A DNA stretch of 32,360 nt from Sulfurovum sp. (GCA_027071315.1 JALSUP010000078.1:1-32360); one strand, 5' to 3'; shown: positions 8,026 through 18,045, counted from the first letter of the stretch. Program-made: numbers and translations. Notes: a model not told the origin generated them from the sequence alone.

Positions 8026-8859
8026 TTATTTTATAAGTTTTTTATACCCGTTTCTCATTTTGTCCCACTGTCCGTCTATGTAGACTGTAGGTGTACCGTT
8101 CACCATAAGTTTGGATGCTGCAAGTTCATCAGCTTTAATAGCATTTTTCACTTTCGCTGCATTGACTTCTGCTTCACTGACAGAGAAACCGGTGTGCTTC
8201 TTCACTGCTGCCAGGACCTTCTTCATGTTGGTCTCTCTCGGGTCAATTTTAAGCGAGTAGATCTTCTCAACCACATCAAGTTTTCCCTGCTCCTGAGCAA
8301 TATGCATCACACGGGTCAAAATACCTGATACAGGGTGAATTCTCAACAACGGCAGGTGATAATAGTAGACTGACAGCGTTTCAGGGTGTGCTTTTGCCGC
8401 TTTGAAAATGGCAGGCACCACTTCCTGACAAAATGGACACTGGGGATCAGAGAAAACCAGTATTTTATGTTTGGCATTTTTGTTACCAAAAAGCAAATGT
8501 GAGGCTTGGTACATACTGTCCGGAACCGTAGGTTTTATCTCATCTCTGTAGTCATTTCCTGTTCTTTGATTGACAAGGTGTCCTGTCATCAAACCATCTT
8601 TGACAAAAATAGTTTCAGGTGCATGGATCTCTTTACCCTGGTAGCTAAGATCCATTGTTGTTAAGAGAATACTCCATCCCGGCAGGTCTTTATGCGTTTT
8701 CGTTTCTATAAGGTTTACACCTTTGACGGTTACTTGAGGGTTTTTAACCACAGCTCTTTTTACATACTTTAAAAGTGCTTTACTATCGGGTACAGTACTG
8801 GCACTAAGGACGCAGGTTGCGATCAGTGTGCTCGTCAATAATTTCGACGTCAATGACAT
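8026..8859 (-). CDS. Periplasmic thioredoxin-fold thiol oxidoreductase (DsbC/DsbA-like)
   Basis: Exported disulfide-handling protein of 277 residues. It has an N-terminal signal peptide (KLLTSTLIATCVLSASTV), an extra N-terminal domain of about 100 residues, and then a thioredoxin fold with FSDPQCPFCQEV (active-site Cys141-Pro-Phe-Cys144) and the cis-proline loop NGTPTVY near the C-terminus. A separate N-terminal domain plus CxxC resembles the DsbC/DsbG isomerase layout, but the redox role cannot be decided by eye. I start it at the ATG at 8859, with AAGGAG six bases upstream; the ATG at 8865 lies too close to that site. Its first 56 bases overlap the 3' end of fxsA. Confidence 0.82.
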   Translation of the reverse strand: MSLTSKLLTSTLIATCVLSASTVPDSKALLKYVKRAVVKNPQVTVKGVNLIETKTHKDLPGWSILLTTMDLSYQGKEIHAPETIFVKDGLMTGHLVNQRTGNDYRDEIKPTVPDSMYQASHLLFGNKNAKHKILVFSDPQCPFCQEVVPAIFKAAKAHPETLSVYYYHLPLLRIHPVSGILTRVMHIAQEQGKLDVVEKIYSLKIDPRETNMKKVLAAVKKHTGFSVSEAEVNAAKVKNAIKADELAASKLMVNGTPTVYIDGQWDKMRNGYKKLIK

Positions 8860-9223
8860 TATCATCTCCTTGATTTGTTTTAAAATTGCTTTGTTCGGGT
8901 GTTATTTTAGCAACAAATTGTAAATACAATGTGTAAGCCAGTGCAGCCACACCCATAAGATCACTCAATACACCGGGAACAATGAGTAAAATAGACCCAA
9001 TAAAGTAGGCCATACTTGCATCCTGGAACTTTTTGAGGTTTAACTTCCCTCTCTGTACCGACTGCATCTGCCCCATAATGGCATGCGGTGAATTCTGTAA
9101 CAAGATCATACCCAGCACAGCCGATGAAACGATCCAGATAACAGACCAGAAAAAGCCTATGCTCTCTCCGGTCTTTAAAGACAGATACAGCTCCAAAAGA
9201 AAAAAGGGAATGGCTAAGAACAT
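8804..9223 (-). CDS. fxsA: FxsA-family inner-membrane protein
   Basis: A small polytopic membrane protein of 139 residues with four hydrophobic stretches: near 1-18, 22-45, the SMAYFIGSILLIVPGVLSD segment at about 70-88, and a following helix. The IVPGVLSDLMG motif is the FxsA signature (PF04186). The C-tail is acidic and cytoplasmic. In E. coli FxsA overproduction relieves F-plasmid exclusion of phage T7; its normal role is unknown. It starts 3 bases after the proS stop and is translationally linked to it. An FxsA-like gene next to proS is part of the cluster I recall from Campylobacter. Confidence 0.85.
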   Translation of the reverse strand: MFLAIPFFLLELYLSLKTGESIGFFWSVIWIVSSAVLGMILLQNSPHAIMGQMQSVQRGKLNLKKFQDASMAYFIGSILLIVPGVLSDLMGVAALAYTLYLQFVAKITPEQSNFKTNQGDDNVIDVEIIDEHTDRNLRP

Positions 9224-9226
9224 GGC

Positions 9227-10741
9227 TTAAAACCTCTCATTTAAAAGTGCTTCAATGGCAGAAGAGGAAACTTCCTCTTTAACCATGCCTTCACGTGTGA
9301 CAAACTCAACCAGATCGTCTGAAAGTTTTTTACCAATGACCACTGCATGTGGTATACCCAACAGTTCATAGTCTTTCATTTTGGCACCAAAACGGTCTTT
9401 TCTGTCATCTAAAAGGACATCGACTCCTTTGGCTTTCATTTGCTCATAGAGTTTTTCACCTAAAGCTACCTGTGCTTCATCCTTAATGTTGGAGACAAGA
9501 ATATGCAGGTCAAATGGTGCAGACTCTTTCGTCCAGACGCATCCTTTTTCATCATGGTGCTGTTCAATAATACCTGCAAGCAGACGAGAAACACCGATAC
9601 CGTAGGTCCCCATGACCATCGGCTGTGCTTTTCCGTTCTCATCAAGGAAGGTCGCACCCAGAGGTTCGGAGTACTGAGTACCCAGTTGGAATATGTGCCC
9701 GGCTTCGATCCCTTTGGTGTAACGCAGTTCTGCCCCACAATGGATACAGGCATCACCTTCCTGCACGGCTGAAATATCAGCATATTCAGGGTTGACATAT
9801 TCCGTACACTCTTTTAAAGTATTATCGATCACATGTCTGTCAGCATCAGCGGGACTTTCAACATCAACCAGATCATTTGCTTTGACAGCATTGCAGGCTT
9901 TGACCTCTTCCAGTACTTCTGACTCCGGCAGTACAAATGTCACTATTTCGCTGATACATTCATCGTAAAGTGCCTTCATGGTGATAACCTGTGTCTTTGT
10001 ATCAGTGGTAAATTCTTTTTCTTGACAAACCGCTGCCTCAATGTTGGCACCGTAATCACAGGCATCACAGACCACAATGGTATCTTCTCCGGAATCTGCC
10101 AGTACCATGAACTCTTTGGAACCTGAACCGCCGATGGCACCGGAGTCTGCATCGACCACTCTGAAGGCCAGTCCAAGTCTTGTAAAGATCTTTTTATATG
10201 TCTCTTCCATAAGGTCGAATTCACGTTTCATATCTTCTTCTGAGGCATGGAAACTGTAACCGTCTTTCATCAGAAATTCACGTCCGCGCATCAAGCCAAA
10301 ACGTGGTCTGATCTCATCACGGAACTTGAGGTTTATCTGGTAAAGGTTTAAAGGAAGCTGCTTGTAAGACTTCACGGTTTGTCTCACAAGGTTGACCATC
10401 ATCTCTTCATGTGTTGGCCCGAGAATGAAGTCATTGTTCTTTCTGTCTTTAAAACGTAAAAGTTCTTTCCCGTACTTTTCAAAACGGCCACTCTCCTGCC
10501 AGAGGGAAGCAGGCGTTACAAAACTCAAAGAGACTTCCTGGCATCCGGCTTTGTCGAGTTCATCTTTTACGACAGCACGTACTTTGTCCAGTACTTTTTT
10601 ACCAAGTGGTAAAAAGTTGTAGAGTCCGGAACCGCCGACAGATTGTATGAATCCTCCACGTATAAGGTAGATATGACTTGCTAGGGTTGCATCATTTGGG
10701 GTCTCTTTGGTCGTTGGGACCAGTAATCTTGAAAATCTCAC
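9227..10741 (-). CDS. proS: Prolyl-tRNA synthetase with shortened editing insertion
   Basis: Charges tRNA(Pro). Class II motifs are clear: motif 2 around [17 protein letters not shown] (residues 140-156), motif 3 [11 protein letters not shown] (378-388), and the anticodon-binding domain to the end. CxxC pairs at 225/228 and 332/335 bracket the insertion site. Bacterial-type enzymes usually have about 570 residues with a ~180-residue YbaK-like editing domain between motifs 2 and 3; here the protein is 504 residues and the insertion only about 95. A remnant of that domain is visible ([20 protein letters not shown]). The start is GTG, overlapping the hemA stop (GTGA). The synthetase call is certain; loss of editing is inferred. 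Confidence 0.95.
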   Translation of the reverse strand: MRFSRLLVPTTKETPNDATLASHIYLIRGGFIQSVGGSGLYNFLPLGKKVLDKVRAVVKDELDKAGCQEVSLSFVTPASLWQESGRFEKYGKELLRFKDRKNNDFILGPTHEEMMVNLVRQTVKSYKQLPLNLYQINLKFRDEIRPRFGLMRGREFLMKDGYSFHASEEDMKREFDLMEETYKKIFTRLGLAFRVVDADSGAIGGSGSKEFMVLADSGEDTIVVCDACDYGANIEAAVCQEKEFTTDTKTQVITMKALYDECISEIVTFVLPESEVLEEVKACNAVKANDLVDVESPADADRHVIDNTLKECTEYVNPEYADISAVQEGDACIHCGAELRYTKGIEAGHIFQLGTQYSEPLGATFLDENGKAQPMVMGTYGIGVSRLLAGIIEQHHDEKGCVWTKESAPFDLHILVSNIKDEAQVALGEKLYEQMKAKGVDVLLDDRKDRFGAKMKDYELLGIPHAVVIGKKLSDDLVEFVTREGMVKEEVSSSAIEALLNERF

Positions 10742-12045
10742 GCGTTGTATCCTTTGGTGTGGTGGTCGTTCTTATACTGTTTGGCATCGATCATATCGGT
10801 ATCGATCTCAAACATTTGTTTAAATGACTCAATGCAGTTTGCATTCTCTTTGGCTGTTGAAGAGCGTCTGAGGTTTTGTGTCGGGTCATGCAGAAAACGG
10901 TTGAACATTTGCATGGCCATTTTTCTCATATTGTCTTCATATTCGGCAGGGACGAAGCCTTTTTTAATGGCACGCTGCATCTCTTTTTCAATAGAAGCCG
11001 CCGCATCTGTACGCATCTGCTTAATGACAGGCTCCACAGAGAGTGCTCTCAGCCAGGAGAAGTACTCCTCTTTGTAGTTCTGTACAATTTCATTGGCTCT
11101 CACTGCCTGCTCTTCACGCAAGGCATGGTTGTCATTGGAAATACTGCGCAGATCGTCAATACGGAAAAGCTGTAATTTTTCAATATCCATATCGTCAATA
11201 TCACGGGGGATCGCCATATCGAACCAGTGTCGCGGAAGTGTTTCATTCTCTATTAAGTCACGGGTGATCACAGGCTCGGGGGAAGAGGTGGCAGAAAAGA
11301 GCAGTCTGTAGCGGTTAATGTATTTGGGCAAAGTATCGATGGTGTCCGCTTTGACATTTTCACCCAGTGCATCTGCTGCTTCCTGTGTCTTTTCAAGGTT
11401 ACGTCCTATGAGTACGACATCACAGCCGACCCTAAGCAAATGTTTCGCTGCCAAAATGCCCATATCACCCGCACCGACCACAATGGCCATCATACCCTGC
11501 ATATTGTCACCCAGGATCTTATGTGCCTGAGAGACGGCTACGGAAGCAATGGAGATAGGATTTTGGGAAATGTTGGTCGCATTTCGTACCTCTGCGGCAC
11601 ATTTGATACCATACGAGAGTACACGGTTAAGTTTGCGTCCTGCTGTACCGTTCTGAAAAGAGAACTTGAACGCATCTTTCACCTGTCCGGTAATTTGAGA
11701 CTCACCGATAACAAGAGAGTCAAGAGAAGAGACCACAGAGAAGATGTGCTCAACGGCCTCTTCATCGTCTACACGTTTTGCGGTGGACTTAATTTCGTAA
11801 AAATTGATCTCACTCTTTTGGGAAATGAGTCCCAGTACGGCATGGTAAGAGGAAAAGTTGTCTCTTGTTGCCATGACAATGTCCACACGGTTACAGGTAG
11901 AGACAACAAACGCTTCATGTACGAATTCAAAACCTGTCAACTGGTCTAAAAATACTTTTTTCTCTTCGTCTGATGCAAATGCCAGCTTTTCACGCATGGC
12001 CTGTTCGCAGGTTTTGTGTGAAAAACTAATAACTTGATAATACAT
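10738..12045 (-). CDS. hemA: Glutamyl-tRNA reductase
   Basis: First committed step of C5-pathway haem synthesis: reduces Glu-tRNA to glutamate-1-semialdehyde. The catalytic cysteine is Cys51 in [22 protein letters not shown] starts near residue 114, the NADPH loop GAGDMG lies at 191-196, and the C-terminal dimerisation helices follow. The 435 residues are typical. The ATG shares one base with the TAA of the upstream polyprenyl synthase, and its TGA overlaps the GTG of proS, so the three are translationally coupled. hemA and hemC in one operon mark it as a haem-supply unit. Confidence 0.95.
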   Translation of the reverse strand: MYYQVISFSHKTCEQAMREKLAFASDEEKKVFLDQLTGFEFVHEAFVVSTCNRVDIVMATRDNFSSYHAVLGLISQKSEINFYEIKSTAKRVDDEEAVEHIFSVVSSLDSLVIGESQITGQVKDAFKFSFQNGTAGRKLNRVLSYGIKCAAEVRNATNISQNPISIASVAVSQAHKILGDNMQGMMAIVVGAGDMGILAAKHLLRVGCDVVLIGRNLEKTQEAADALGENVKADTIDTLPKYINRYRLLFSATSSPEPVITRDLIENETLPRHWFDMAIPRDIDDMDIEKLQLFRIDDLRSISNDNHALREEQAVRANEIVQNYKEEYFSWLRALSVEPVIKQMRTDAAASIEKEMQRAIKKGFVPAEYEDNMRKMAMQMFNRFLHDPTQNLRRSSTAKENANCIESFKQMFEIDTDMIDAKQYKNDHHTKGYNA

Positions 12046-12941
12046 TAAAAATCCCTCTCTATCATCTCTCTGGCAATGCCTGACAGAGAAGGTTCACCGT
12101 GGGCATCCATGAGCGCAATGGCTTCATCTATGAGTACTTTGGCTTCCATGTAGGACTTTTCAACAATTTTATGTGCTTTCATCTGTCCGAGGATCCATGT
12201 CTGCTCTTCTTTGGAGAGTACTTTTCCGTGAAGTGCTTCGAGTTTCTCTTTCTCTTGGGCATTCAATACTTCATACAGGTAAATGTAAGGAAGCGTTGTC
12301 TTCCCTTCTACAAAATCATGCAGGGCCGGTTTCCCAAGTGTTTCAGCATCTGAAGTGATGTCTAAAATGTCATCGATCATTTGAAAGCCCAGACCGAGGT
12401 TACGACCATAAGTCATGTAGACCTCTTTTGGTTTTCCTGCCAACAAGGCAGCAGCACCGGCAGATGCTTCTATGAGTGAAGCCGTTTTCTGATAGATCAT
12501 TTCCAGGTAGACTTCTCTGTCCAAATTAAATGCGTTGGAGAGGGAAACATCTTTCAGTTCACCCAGACTGAGCTGGGTAACAGCATTGGAAACAGTCTTT
12601 GCCACGTCTGCAGAAATATTGTTTAATTCAAAGAAGCCTTTGGAGTAAAGAATATCGCCAAGCATAATGGCTGTTTTATTACCGTAGAGTGCATTGAGAG
12701 AAGGTTTTGAACGTCTTGTGTAGGCGTCGTCTATGACATCGTCGTGCAAAAGACTCGCTGCATGGATCATTTCAACCACTGCTGCGGTTTTAATGACAGA
12801 CAGGGAAGCGCCTGCGATCTTCAAAATAAGTTTGGCACGCAGTCTCTTTCCATGAGGCAACTTTGCATAAAGTGCTGTGACCTCTTTGTCATTTAACTCT
12901 GCAACGAACTGTTCTATTTTTCTCTCTACGGCACTTAACAT
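12045..12941 (-). CDS. ispB: Long-chain polyprenyl diphosphate synthase (quinone side chain)
   Basis: A trans-prenyltransferase of 298 residues. The first aspartate motif is DDVIDD (67-72) followed by RRSKPS, and the second is MIDDILD (189-194). Two features favour a long-chain (IspB-like) over a farnesyl-diphosphate (IspA-like) enzyme: the first motif has the two-residue spacing DDxxD, and the residue five before it is a small alanine (HAASLLHDD), leaving room for a long product. The expected product feeds menaquinone side-chain synthesis. First gene of the run with hemA and proS, with AGGAA before the ATG. Chain length cannot be read from sequence alone. Confidence 0.85.
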   Translation of the reverse strand: MLSAVERKIEQFVAELNDKEVTALYAKLPHGKRLRAKLILKIAGASLSVIKTAAVVEMIHAASLLHDDVIDDAYTRRSKPSLNALYGNKTAIMLGDILYSKGFFELNNISADVAKTVSNAVTQLSLGELKDVSLSNAFNLDREVYLEMIYQKTASLIEASAGAAALLAGKPKEVYMTYGRNLGLGFQMIDDILDITSDAETLGKPALHDFVEGKTTLPYIYLYEVLNAQEKEKLEALHGKVLSKEEQTWILGQMKAHKIVEKSYMEAKVLIDEAIALMDAHGEPSLSGIAREMIERDF

Positions 12942-13003
12942 CTATTTCCTACTGCTATTATATTTAAAGGAAAATATTATAACTAAAAATAGTTAATCTT
13001 CCT

Positions 13004-16000
13004 TTATTTTACAGGCTCCACTTTATAAATGACCGCATAGAGCAGCGGCACATAATAGAGGTTCAAGACCGTTGCCCAGGCAATACCGAATCCGAGTGAT
13101 ATGGCCATAGGCTGAATGATAAGAGCCTGCCCGCTGGCAAAAAAGATCATGGAGGAGAGTCCAAGCACCGTGGTGACGGAAGTGAGCAGTATAGGTCTGA
13201 GCCTGTGCCCTGCTTTGACCTTCATCTCTTTCTGGTCTTTTGACCCCTTGATGAAACTCAGCATAATGAGACCGTCATTGACGACGACCCCTGCCAGTCC
13301 TATCATCCCCATGACTCCCGGCATAGTAAGGTTAATACCCATCATATAGGTTCCTACCAATGCCCCGACAATAGAGAGCGGTATGGTCGAGACAATAATA
13401 AGCGGCAGTACCAGAGAGTTGAACATCCAGACCAGAGAGATGAAGATGAGGAAAATGGCGATCAGTGCTGCCTGAGACATCTCTTTTTGCATCTGTTTGT
13501 TCTCTTTCTCTTCCCCTTTAATGATGACGCGAATACCCTCTTTTTCAAACTTTTCAAGGAGAGGTTTGATCTTTTGCATCACTTCTGTAGCCAAGATGGT
13601 CTTGCTCTCCACTCTGGCGATCACCGTACGGACACGGTCTCCGTCTTCTTTGAAGATCTTGACATAGGACTTTTTATAGAAGAAGTCACAGACCTCATCG
13701 AGTCTTACAACCATTTTTCCGTCCGGTGTTGTCAGTTTGACAGACCGGATATCGAGATTTTCATCTTTGTCCGGGTCTTCAATACGTACACGTATCAACC
13801 CTTTGGCATCGAACATCTTTCCGTACTCCCCTTTAAGGAAAGAGCCTTTGAGAAGAGAGGTGACATACGCTTCGGAGAAGCCCAACATTTGACCATATTC
13901 ATTGACACGCAGTTTAAGCTCTTTGACCCCTTCGGTAGCATTGTCTGTCACATCGAACACACCTTCAATACCGGAGAGTGCTTTTTTCAGTTCCACAATG
14001 GCTGAAAGCTGCTTTTTTTCATCGAGGGTATTAAGCCCTATTTCAATGTCGTGTCCGACGATCCCTGTCTGGGGTACAAAGACGTTGATCTCTGAAAACA
14101 CTTTTTCTCCGGAAGGAAGTTTCATCTCTTTAAATGCTTTGACCACGTTATCCTGTGTCTCTTTTGCGATCTCCTGTGCTTTGTGTTCCCGTATCATATC
14201 GGAGCCGTCATATTCCAGAGAAAAGATAGGATTCAGGTAGCGGTCAAAAAAGTTTTCCGGTGCTTTTTCATGCAGGTTGATGAAAATATGGAAAAGGTTG
14301 TCTCCCGTTTCAAATGTCTGGTCTGAATTGAACAAGATACCAATGACGGAAGTGATGGAAGAGACTTCTCCCTTGCCTCCATGTGCTTTATAGTATGCCA
14401 GTAATCGCTCTTCTATCTCTGTGACTCTCTTTTCTGTGTCTTCAAGTTTGGAATTGACATCGACTTTTCCGTTCATATAAATTTGTGTAGAGTCAAATTC
14501 CGGGAAAAGCTTAAACTTTGTCAAGCCCAGCATTCCAACAGTTGAGAGGATGATAAAGCTCACCAAAAGAAAGAGTGAGCGTTTTTTTCTTTTGAGCAGT
14601 CTCGCCAGCAGTTTTTCATACTTGACATCCAGTTTCTGCCAAAAATCAGAACGGTCATGGTCGGACCTCGTGTCTTTCATGGAGAAAAACTCTTTAGAGT
14701 GAAGGGGCAGAAAATAAAAGGCTTCAAAGAGAGAAGAGAGCAGCAGAATGGAGATCATTACCGGCAGGACCTTCATGAACATACCCATCTCTCCGCTTAA
14801 AATGAGCAGAGGGAGGAAAGCAAAGACCGTTGTCAATGTGGCTGTCAATACCGCAGGGAACATTTCTACCGAACCGTCTATGGCTGCTTCTCTTGGAGAT
14901 TTTCCCATCTCCATATGCCGGTAAATGTTTTCTGCGACCACAATGGCTTCATCGACAAGCATTCCCAGTGCGATCAACGCACCCAGAAGTGTCAGCATGT
15001 TAAGGCTGTAGCCTATCATATCTGCTGCAATGAGGGTGATCATAAAAGAGGCCGGGATACCGATGGCAACCACAAGGGCAATTTTGTAATTGACAGACAT
15101 AAAGAGTGCCAAAAAGACCAGAATGAGTCCAAAAAGAATGTTGGAAGAGACAAGGTTCAATCTGTTCTTGATCCAGATGGAGGTATCGGTATAGGCTTCA
15201 AAGATCACATCATCATACTCTTTCTGTACCTCAGCAAGCATTTGCTTGATCTCTTTGCTCAGGGCAATGGCATTTCCCTGTTTTGTTTTGTTAATGTTAA
15301 TAGAGATATTCTGCACACCGTTAAAGTGGGAGATTTCATTACTCTCACTCAAACCGAACGCCACATGGGCTATGTCACCCAGTCTTACCCGTTTTCCGGA
15401 AACGCTAATGAGGGTCGACTCCAGGGCCTCTACATTTTTTTCACCATTGATGGTAGAGAGGTAGAGGTGATTGCCCTTCTGTTCTATGGTACCTATGGGG
15501 AAAATGGAACTCAAGGCTGAAATGGCTCTGTAGACAGCCTCTTTTGAGAGTCCGTAGGCAGAGAGTTTTTCATTGTCTATTTTAATGAGTACTTCATCGT
15601 CTGCATCACCGCGTATGGTAATGCCGCTTAAGTCTTTGTAGGAACTCAATTTGCTTTTAAGCATCTCCGCGACATCCAGAAGCCTTTTTTTAGGCACATC
15701 TCCTGAAATGGCAATAAGCAGAAGAGGGAAATCATGTACTGTGATCTTGGCAATGGGTTCATCCATATCCGCAGGCAGGTCACGTCTGACATTGGCGATG
15801 ACATCTTTGACATCAGAGAGTACCAGCTGGTTGTCCGAGCCTATTTTAACATCGGCTTTAATATTGAAGAAACCGTTTTGTATCACGGTATCAATGTTTT
15901 CGACTTCAGAGATGGTCTTGAGGTCATCTTCTATGTTTTTAACCGCCATTTTATCAAGTACATCGGCAGAAGCACCGGGGTAGCCCCCTGTAATGTTGAT

Positions 16001-16138
16001 CTGGTCGACGGTTGAGGGAGGAAAGATCTCTTTGGGAATATCCTGATAGGCAAAAATGGAGAGTACCAGCATAAAGACCATCAGAATATGGTTGATGATG
16101 GGTTTGTCTACAGCAAAGGTAATAAATTTTCTGATCAT
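13004..16138 (-). CDS. RND-family efflux permease (AcrB/HAE1-like)
   Basis: A large proton-driven inner-membrane exporter of 1044 residues with the RND layout: one N-terminal helix, a long periplasmic domain, helices 2-6, a second periplasmic domain, helices 8-12. The TM4 segment reads GALIALGMLVDEAIVVAEN; the acidic DE pair replaces the DD proton-relay pair of AcrB and is common in related exporters. The N-terminus has the usual FPPSTVDQINI and GGYPGASADVLD. No membrane-fusion or outer-membrane partner is adjacent. Its ATG overlaps the ftsL stop (ATGA), so it is co-expressed with cell-division genes. The substrate is unknown. Confidence 0.9.
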   Translation of the reverse strand: MIRKFITFAVDKPIINHILMVFMLVLSIFAYQDIPKEIFPPSTVDQINITGGYPGASADVLDKMAVKNIEDDLKTISEVENIDTVIQNGFFNIKADVKIGSDNQLVLSDVKDVIANVRRDLPADMDEPIAKITVHDFPLLLIAISGDVPKKRLLDVAEMLKSKLSSYKDLSGITIRGDADDEVLIKIDNEKLSAYGLSKEAVYRAISALSSIFPIGTIEQKGNHLYLSTINGEKNVEALESTLISVSGKRVRLGDIAHVAFGLSESNEISHFNGVQNISININKTKQGNAIALSKEIKQMLAEVQKEYDDVIFEAYTDTSIWIKNRLNLVSSNILFGLILVFLALFMSVNYKIALVVAIGIPASFMITLIAADMIGYSLNMLTLLGALIALGMLVDEAIVVAENIYRHMEMGKSPREAAIDGSVEMFPAVLTATLTTVFAFLPLLILSGEMGMFMKVLPVMISILLLSSLFEAFYFLPLHSKEFFSMKDTRSDHDRSDFWQKLDVKYEKLLARLLKRKKRSLFLLVSFIILSTVGMLGLTKFKLFPEFDSTQIYMNGKVDVNSKLEDTEKRVTEIEERLLAYYKAHGGKGEVSSITSVIGILFNSDQTFETGDNLFHIFINLHEKAPENFFDRYLNPIFSLEYDGSDMIREHKAQEIAKETQDNVVKAFKEMKLPSGEKVFSEINVFVPQTGIVGHDIEIGLNTLDEKKQLSAIVELKKALSGIEGVFDVTDNATEGVKELKLRVNEYGQMLGFSEAYVTSLLKGSFLKGEYGKMFDAKGLIRVRIEDPDKDENLDIRSVKLTTPDGKMVVRLDEVCDFFYKKSYVKIFKEDGDRVRTVIARVESKTILATEVMQKIKPLLEKFEKEGIRVIIKGEEKENKQMQKEMSQAALIAIFLIFISLVWMFNSLVLPLIIVSTIPLSIVGALVGTYMMGINLTMPGVMGMIGLAGVVVNDGLIMLSFIKGSKDQKEMKVKAGHRLRPILLTSVTTVLGLSSMIFFASGQALIIQPMAISLGFGIAWATVLNLYYVPLLYAVIYKVEPVK

Positions 16139-16416
16139 TCGTTATCCGTTTCGGAGATCTCAAAAATAGTGTCTGCCACCCTGTTTTTAAATTTCAATGC
16201 TTCAACATTCTGCTTTAAAATAATATTTTCCGCATTCAGGGCTTCCACTTCTCTCTGGATCTTATTGACCTTTTTACTCTCATAATAGATCTGGTTGCTC
16301 AAATAGATCTTGATCATCGTTAAGATCAGGATAATACTCATAGACATCAAAACCACAGAGACCATACCGAACGTAATGCCGTTGGGTGCTGCTTTTTTCT
16401 TTCTCTTTGCTGCCAC
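16135..16416 (-). CDS. ftsL: FtsL-like division protein
   Basis: A 93-residue bitopic protein: a basic cytoplasmic N-terminus (KRKKKA), one membrane helix at about residues 15-38, then a coiled coil (IYYESKKVNKIQREVEAL onward) with leucine/isoleucine heptads. This is the shape of FtsL/FtsB, which scaffold FtsQ and the septal synthase FtsW-FtsI. Its position directly after rsmH is the dcw-cluster position of ftsL, which supports the name because the sequence itself is poorly conserved. The start is GTG, 2 bases after the rsmH stop. Confidence 0.75.
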   Translation of the reverse strand: MAAKRKKKAAPNGITFGMVSVVLMSMSIILILTMIKIYLSNQIYYESKKVNKIQREVEALNAENIILKQNVEALKFKNRVADTIFEISETDNE

Positions 16417-16418
16417 TG

Positions 16419-17348
16419 CTATGCTCCGCTGTCTGACTTGAATCTGAACGATCTCAGTTTTGCCGAGCGGCTTCGGGGATTGATTTTTAATTCCTCTTTG
16501 CTGGCTGTCAAAGGCTTTTTAGACAGCGCTTTCCCAATGGCATGGTTTTTTCCACAGGTACAACGCATTGCCTGAGGGTCACAGATACATGCGGTACTCC
16601 ACTTCTTAAAACGGTTTTTAACCAAGCGGTCTTCTAAAGAATGAAAGGTAATGAGAGACACCACTTCACCTGCATAATGTGTGGCTTCCAGAGCATCCAA
16701 AAGTCCTTCTATCTCTCCGAGTTCATTGTTCACTTCTATACGGATGGCCTGAAACATCAGTGTTGCAGGGTGGATCTTTCCACCGGGAGGGATGACCGTT
16801 TTGGCGATTTCCGAAAGTGCTTTGGCACTCCTGATGGGTTCTTTGGCACGTGCCTGTATGACAGCACCTGCCAGTTTTCTGTAAGAGCGTACTTCACCGT
16901 AAGTGTCGAAGATGTACTCCAGTTGTGCCTGTGAATAGTCATTGACCACTTCATAGGCACTTAAAGGAGCAGAGGCATCCATACGCATGTCGAGTGTTTC
17001 CGAAGTAAAAGAGAAACCGCGTTCTTTCTTGTCAAGCTGCAGAGAGGAGACACCGAAGTCTGCCAGGAGTGCTGTGACGGGTGCTTCTACCAGGGTAGGC
17101 AGGACTGTTGCAAAGGTGCCTTTGTAGAGTGTGCTGCGTTCTGAAAAAGGGGCTAAACGTTCTTTTGAAAAAGCCAGGGCTTCATCATCTCTGTCAATAC
17201 CAATGTGTTTCAAATGGCTGTAGGCTTTCAGCATTTCAGAACTGTGTCCGGCATAGCCCAGCGTACAGTCGGCAAAATAGCCTTCGGGAACAGCAGAAAA
17301 ACTTTCTAAGACTTCATTCAGAAGTACGGGGATATGTGGTGTTTGCAC
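16419..17348 (-). CDS. rsmH: 16S rRNA (cytosine1402-N4)-methyltransferase
   Basis: RsmH (formerly MraW) methylates C1402 in the ribosomal decoding centre using S-adenosylmethionine. The N-terminal HIPVLLNEVLESF and the DCTLGYAGHS SAM loop are followed by GIDRDDEAL, LLADFGVSS, and SLITFHSLEDRLVKNRFK near the C-terminus, all typical. The 309 residues match the family. The start is GTG with AAGGAA shortly upstream. It heads the minus-strand rsmH-ftsL-RND operon and is divergent from the aldolase-like gene across 115 bases. Confidence 0.95.
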   Translation of the reverse strand: MQTPHIPVLLNEVLESFSAVPEGYFADCTLGYAGHSSEMLKAYSHLKHIGIDRDDEALAFSKERLAPFSERSTLYKGTFATVLPTLVEAPVTALLADFGVSSLQLDKKERGFSFTSETLDMRMDASAPLSAYEVVNDYSQAQLEYIFDTYGEVRSYRKLAGAVIQARAKEPIRSAKALSEIAKTVIPPGGKIHPATLMFQAIRIEVNNELGEIEGLLDALEATHYAGEVVSLITFHSLEDRLVKNRFKKWSTACICDPQAMRCTCGKNHAIGKALSKKPLTASKEELKINPRSRSAKLRSFRFKSDSGA

Positions 17349-17412
17349 TTGTTTCCTTATGTATCATTGATTTTTCATTACCAGTGTTTTATTTCTAGTT
17401 TCTAGTTTTTAC

Positions 17413-17421
17413 TGTTATAAT
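17413..17421 (+). promoter_or_regulatory. Extended -10 promoter of the aldolase-like/kefB pair
   Basis: TGtTATAAT with a perfect -10 hexamer at 17416-17421. No -35 match; a short direct repeat TTTCTAGTTTCTAG lies just upstream. The leader would be about 36 bases. Confidence 0.6.
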
Positions 17422-17463
17422 ACCAAAATAATACAAAATCTCGTAACCAAGGCTCAGAGACAC

Positions 17464-18036
17464 ATGGACAAGCACCTCATTGATGACATCAAACACATTT
17501 CTCTTTCACTTTTTCATAAAAACTTTTTTTCGGTTTACCATGGTTCCATCTCCGCAAGGATCGCTGCGAGTTCTTTCATCATCAACTCTGCCGATACGAT
17601 ACTGGATGAAATTACTGAAGATTCTCTGGTGAAACTTGACTGTCAAAAACGAGATTACCGCTGGAGTCTTGCCAATACGGATGCCCATATTCATGAGCTT
17701 ATTTACAAAACCATTCCCAATGCCAAGTTCGTCTCTTACACCATGCCGCCCTACGCCACCGCTTTTTCACTCAAACACGGAAAAGTCTCACCCCAAGACT
17801 ATTATGGTAAAAAAGTACTGGGAGAAGTATTGGTCTATGACCCCAAAAATATTGAAGACTGGATAGAACGTGCCCCCTATGAGATATACCAGTTTTTTGA
17901 AAAGAATGACACACACCTGCTTCTCATTAAAGGTTTTGGTGTCATCTGCTACGACCGTGATATCATTGAAATGGCAAAAAAGATCTCTATACTGGAAAAT
18001 TCATGCAGACTTTTGGCATTGAGTGCCAACCTCTAG
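17464..18036 (+). CDS. Class II aldolase/adducin-fold protein, probably non-catalytic
   Basis: A 190-residue protein that follows the class II aldolase (AraD/FucA) fold: GSISARIAASSFIIN near residue 28 stands for the GNxSxR phosphate loop, ITEDSLVKLD for the following strand, and DAHIHELIYKTIPNAKFVSY for the metal-site helix. In active family members the strand after that helix carries a His-x-His metal pair (VVHTHP-like). Here the place reads VSYTMPPYATAFSL, so both histidines are gone, and the phosphate loop has SIS in place of NIS. It may be a structural or regulatory relative, as in adducin. It lies 9 bases before kefB and is probably co-transcribed with it. Confidence 0.75.
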   Translation: MDKHLIDDIKHISLSLFHKNFFSVYHGSISARIAASSFIINSADTILDEITEDSLVKLDCQKRDYRWSLANTDAHIHELIYKTIPNAKFVSYTMPPYATAFSLKHGKVSPQDYYGKKVLGEVLVYDPKNIEDWIERAPYEIYQFFEKNDTHLLLIKGFGVICYDRDIIEMAKKISILENSCRLLALSANL

Positions 18037-18045
18037 GTAAGCCGC

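Noticed and set aside
13487-15520. Long plus-strand frames (172 and 201 codons) within the RND permease gene
   Set aside because: They mirror the coding strand of a clear RND protein and show no protein-like features.
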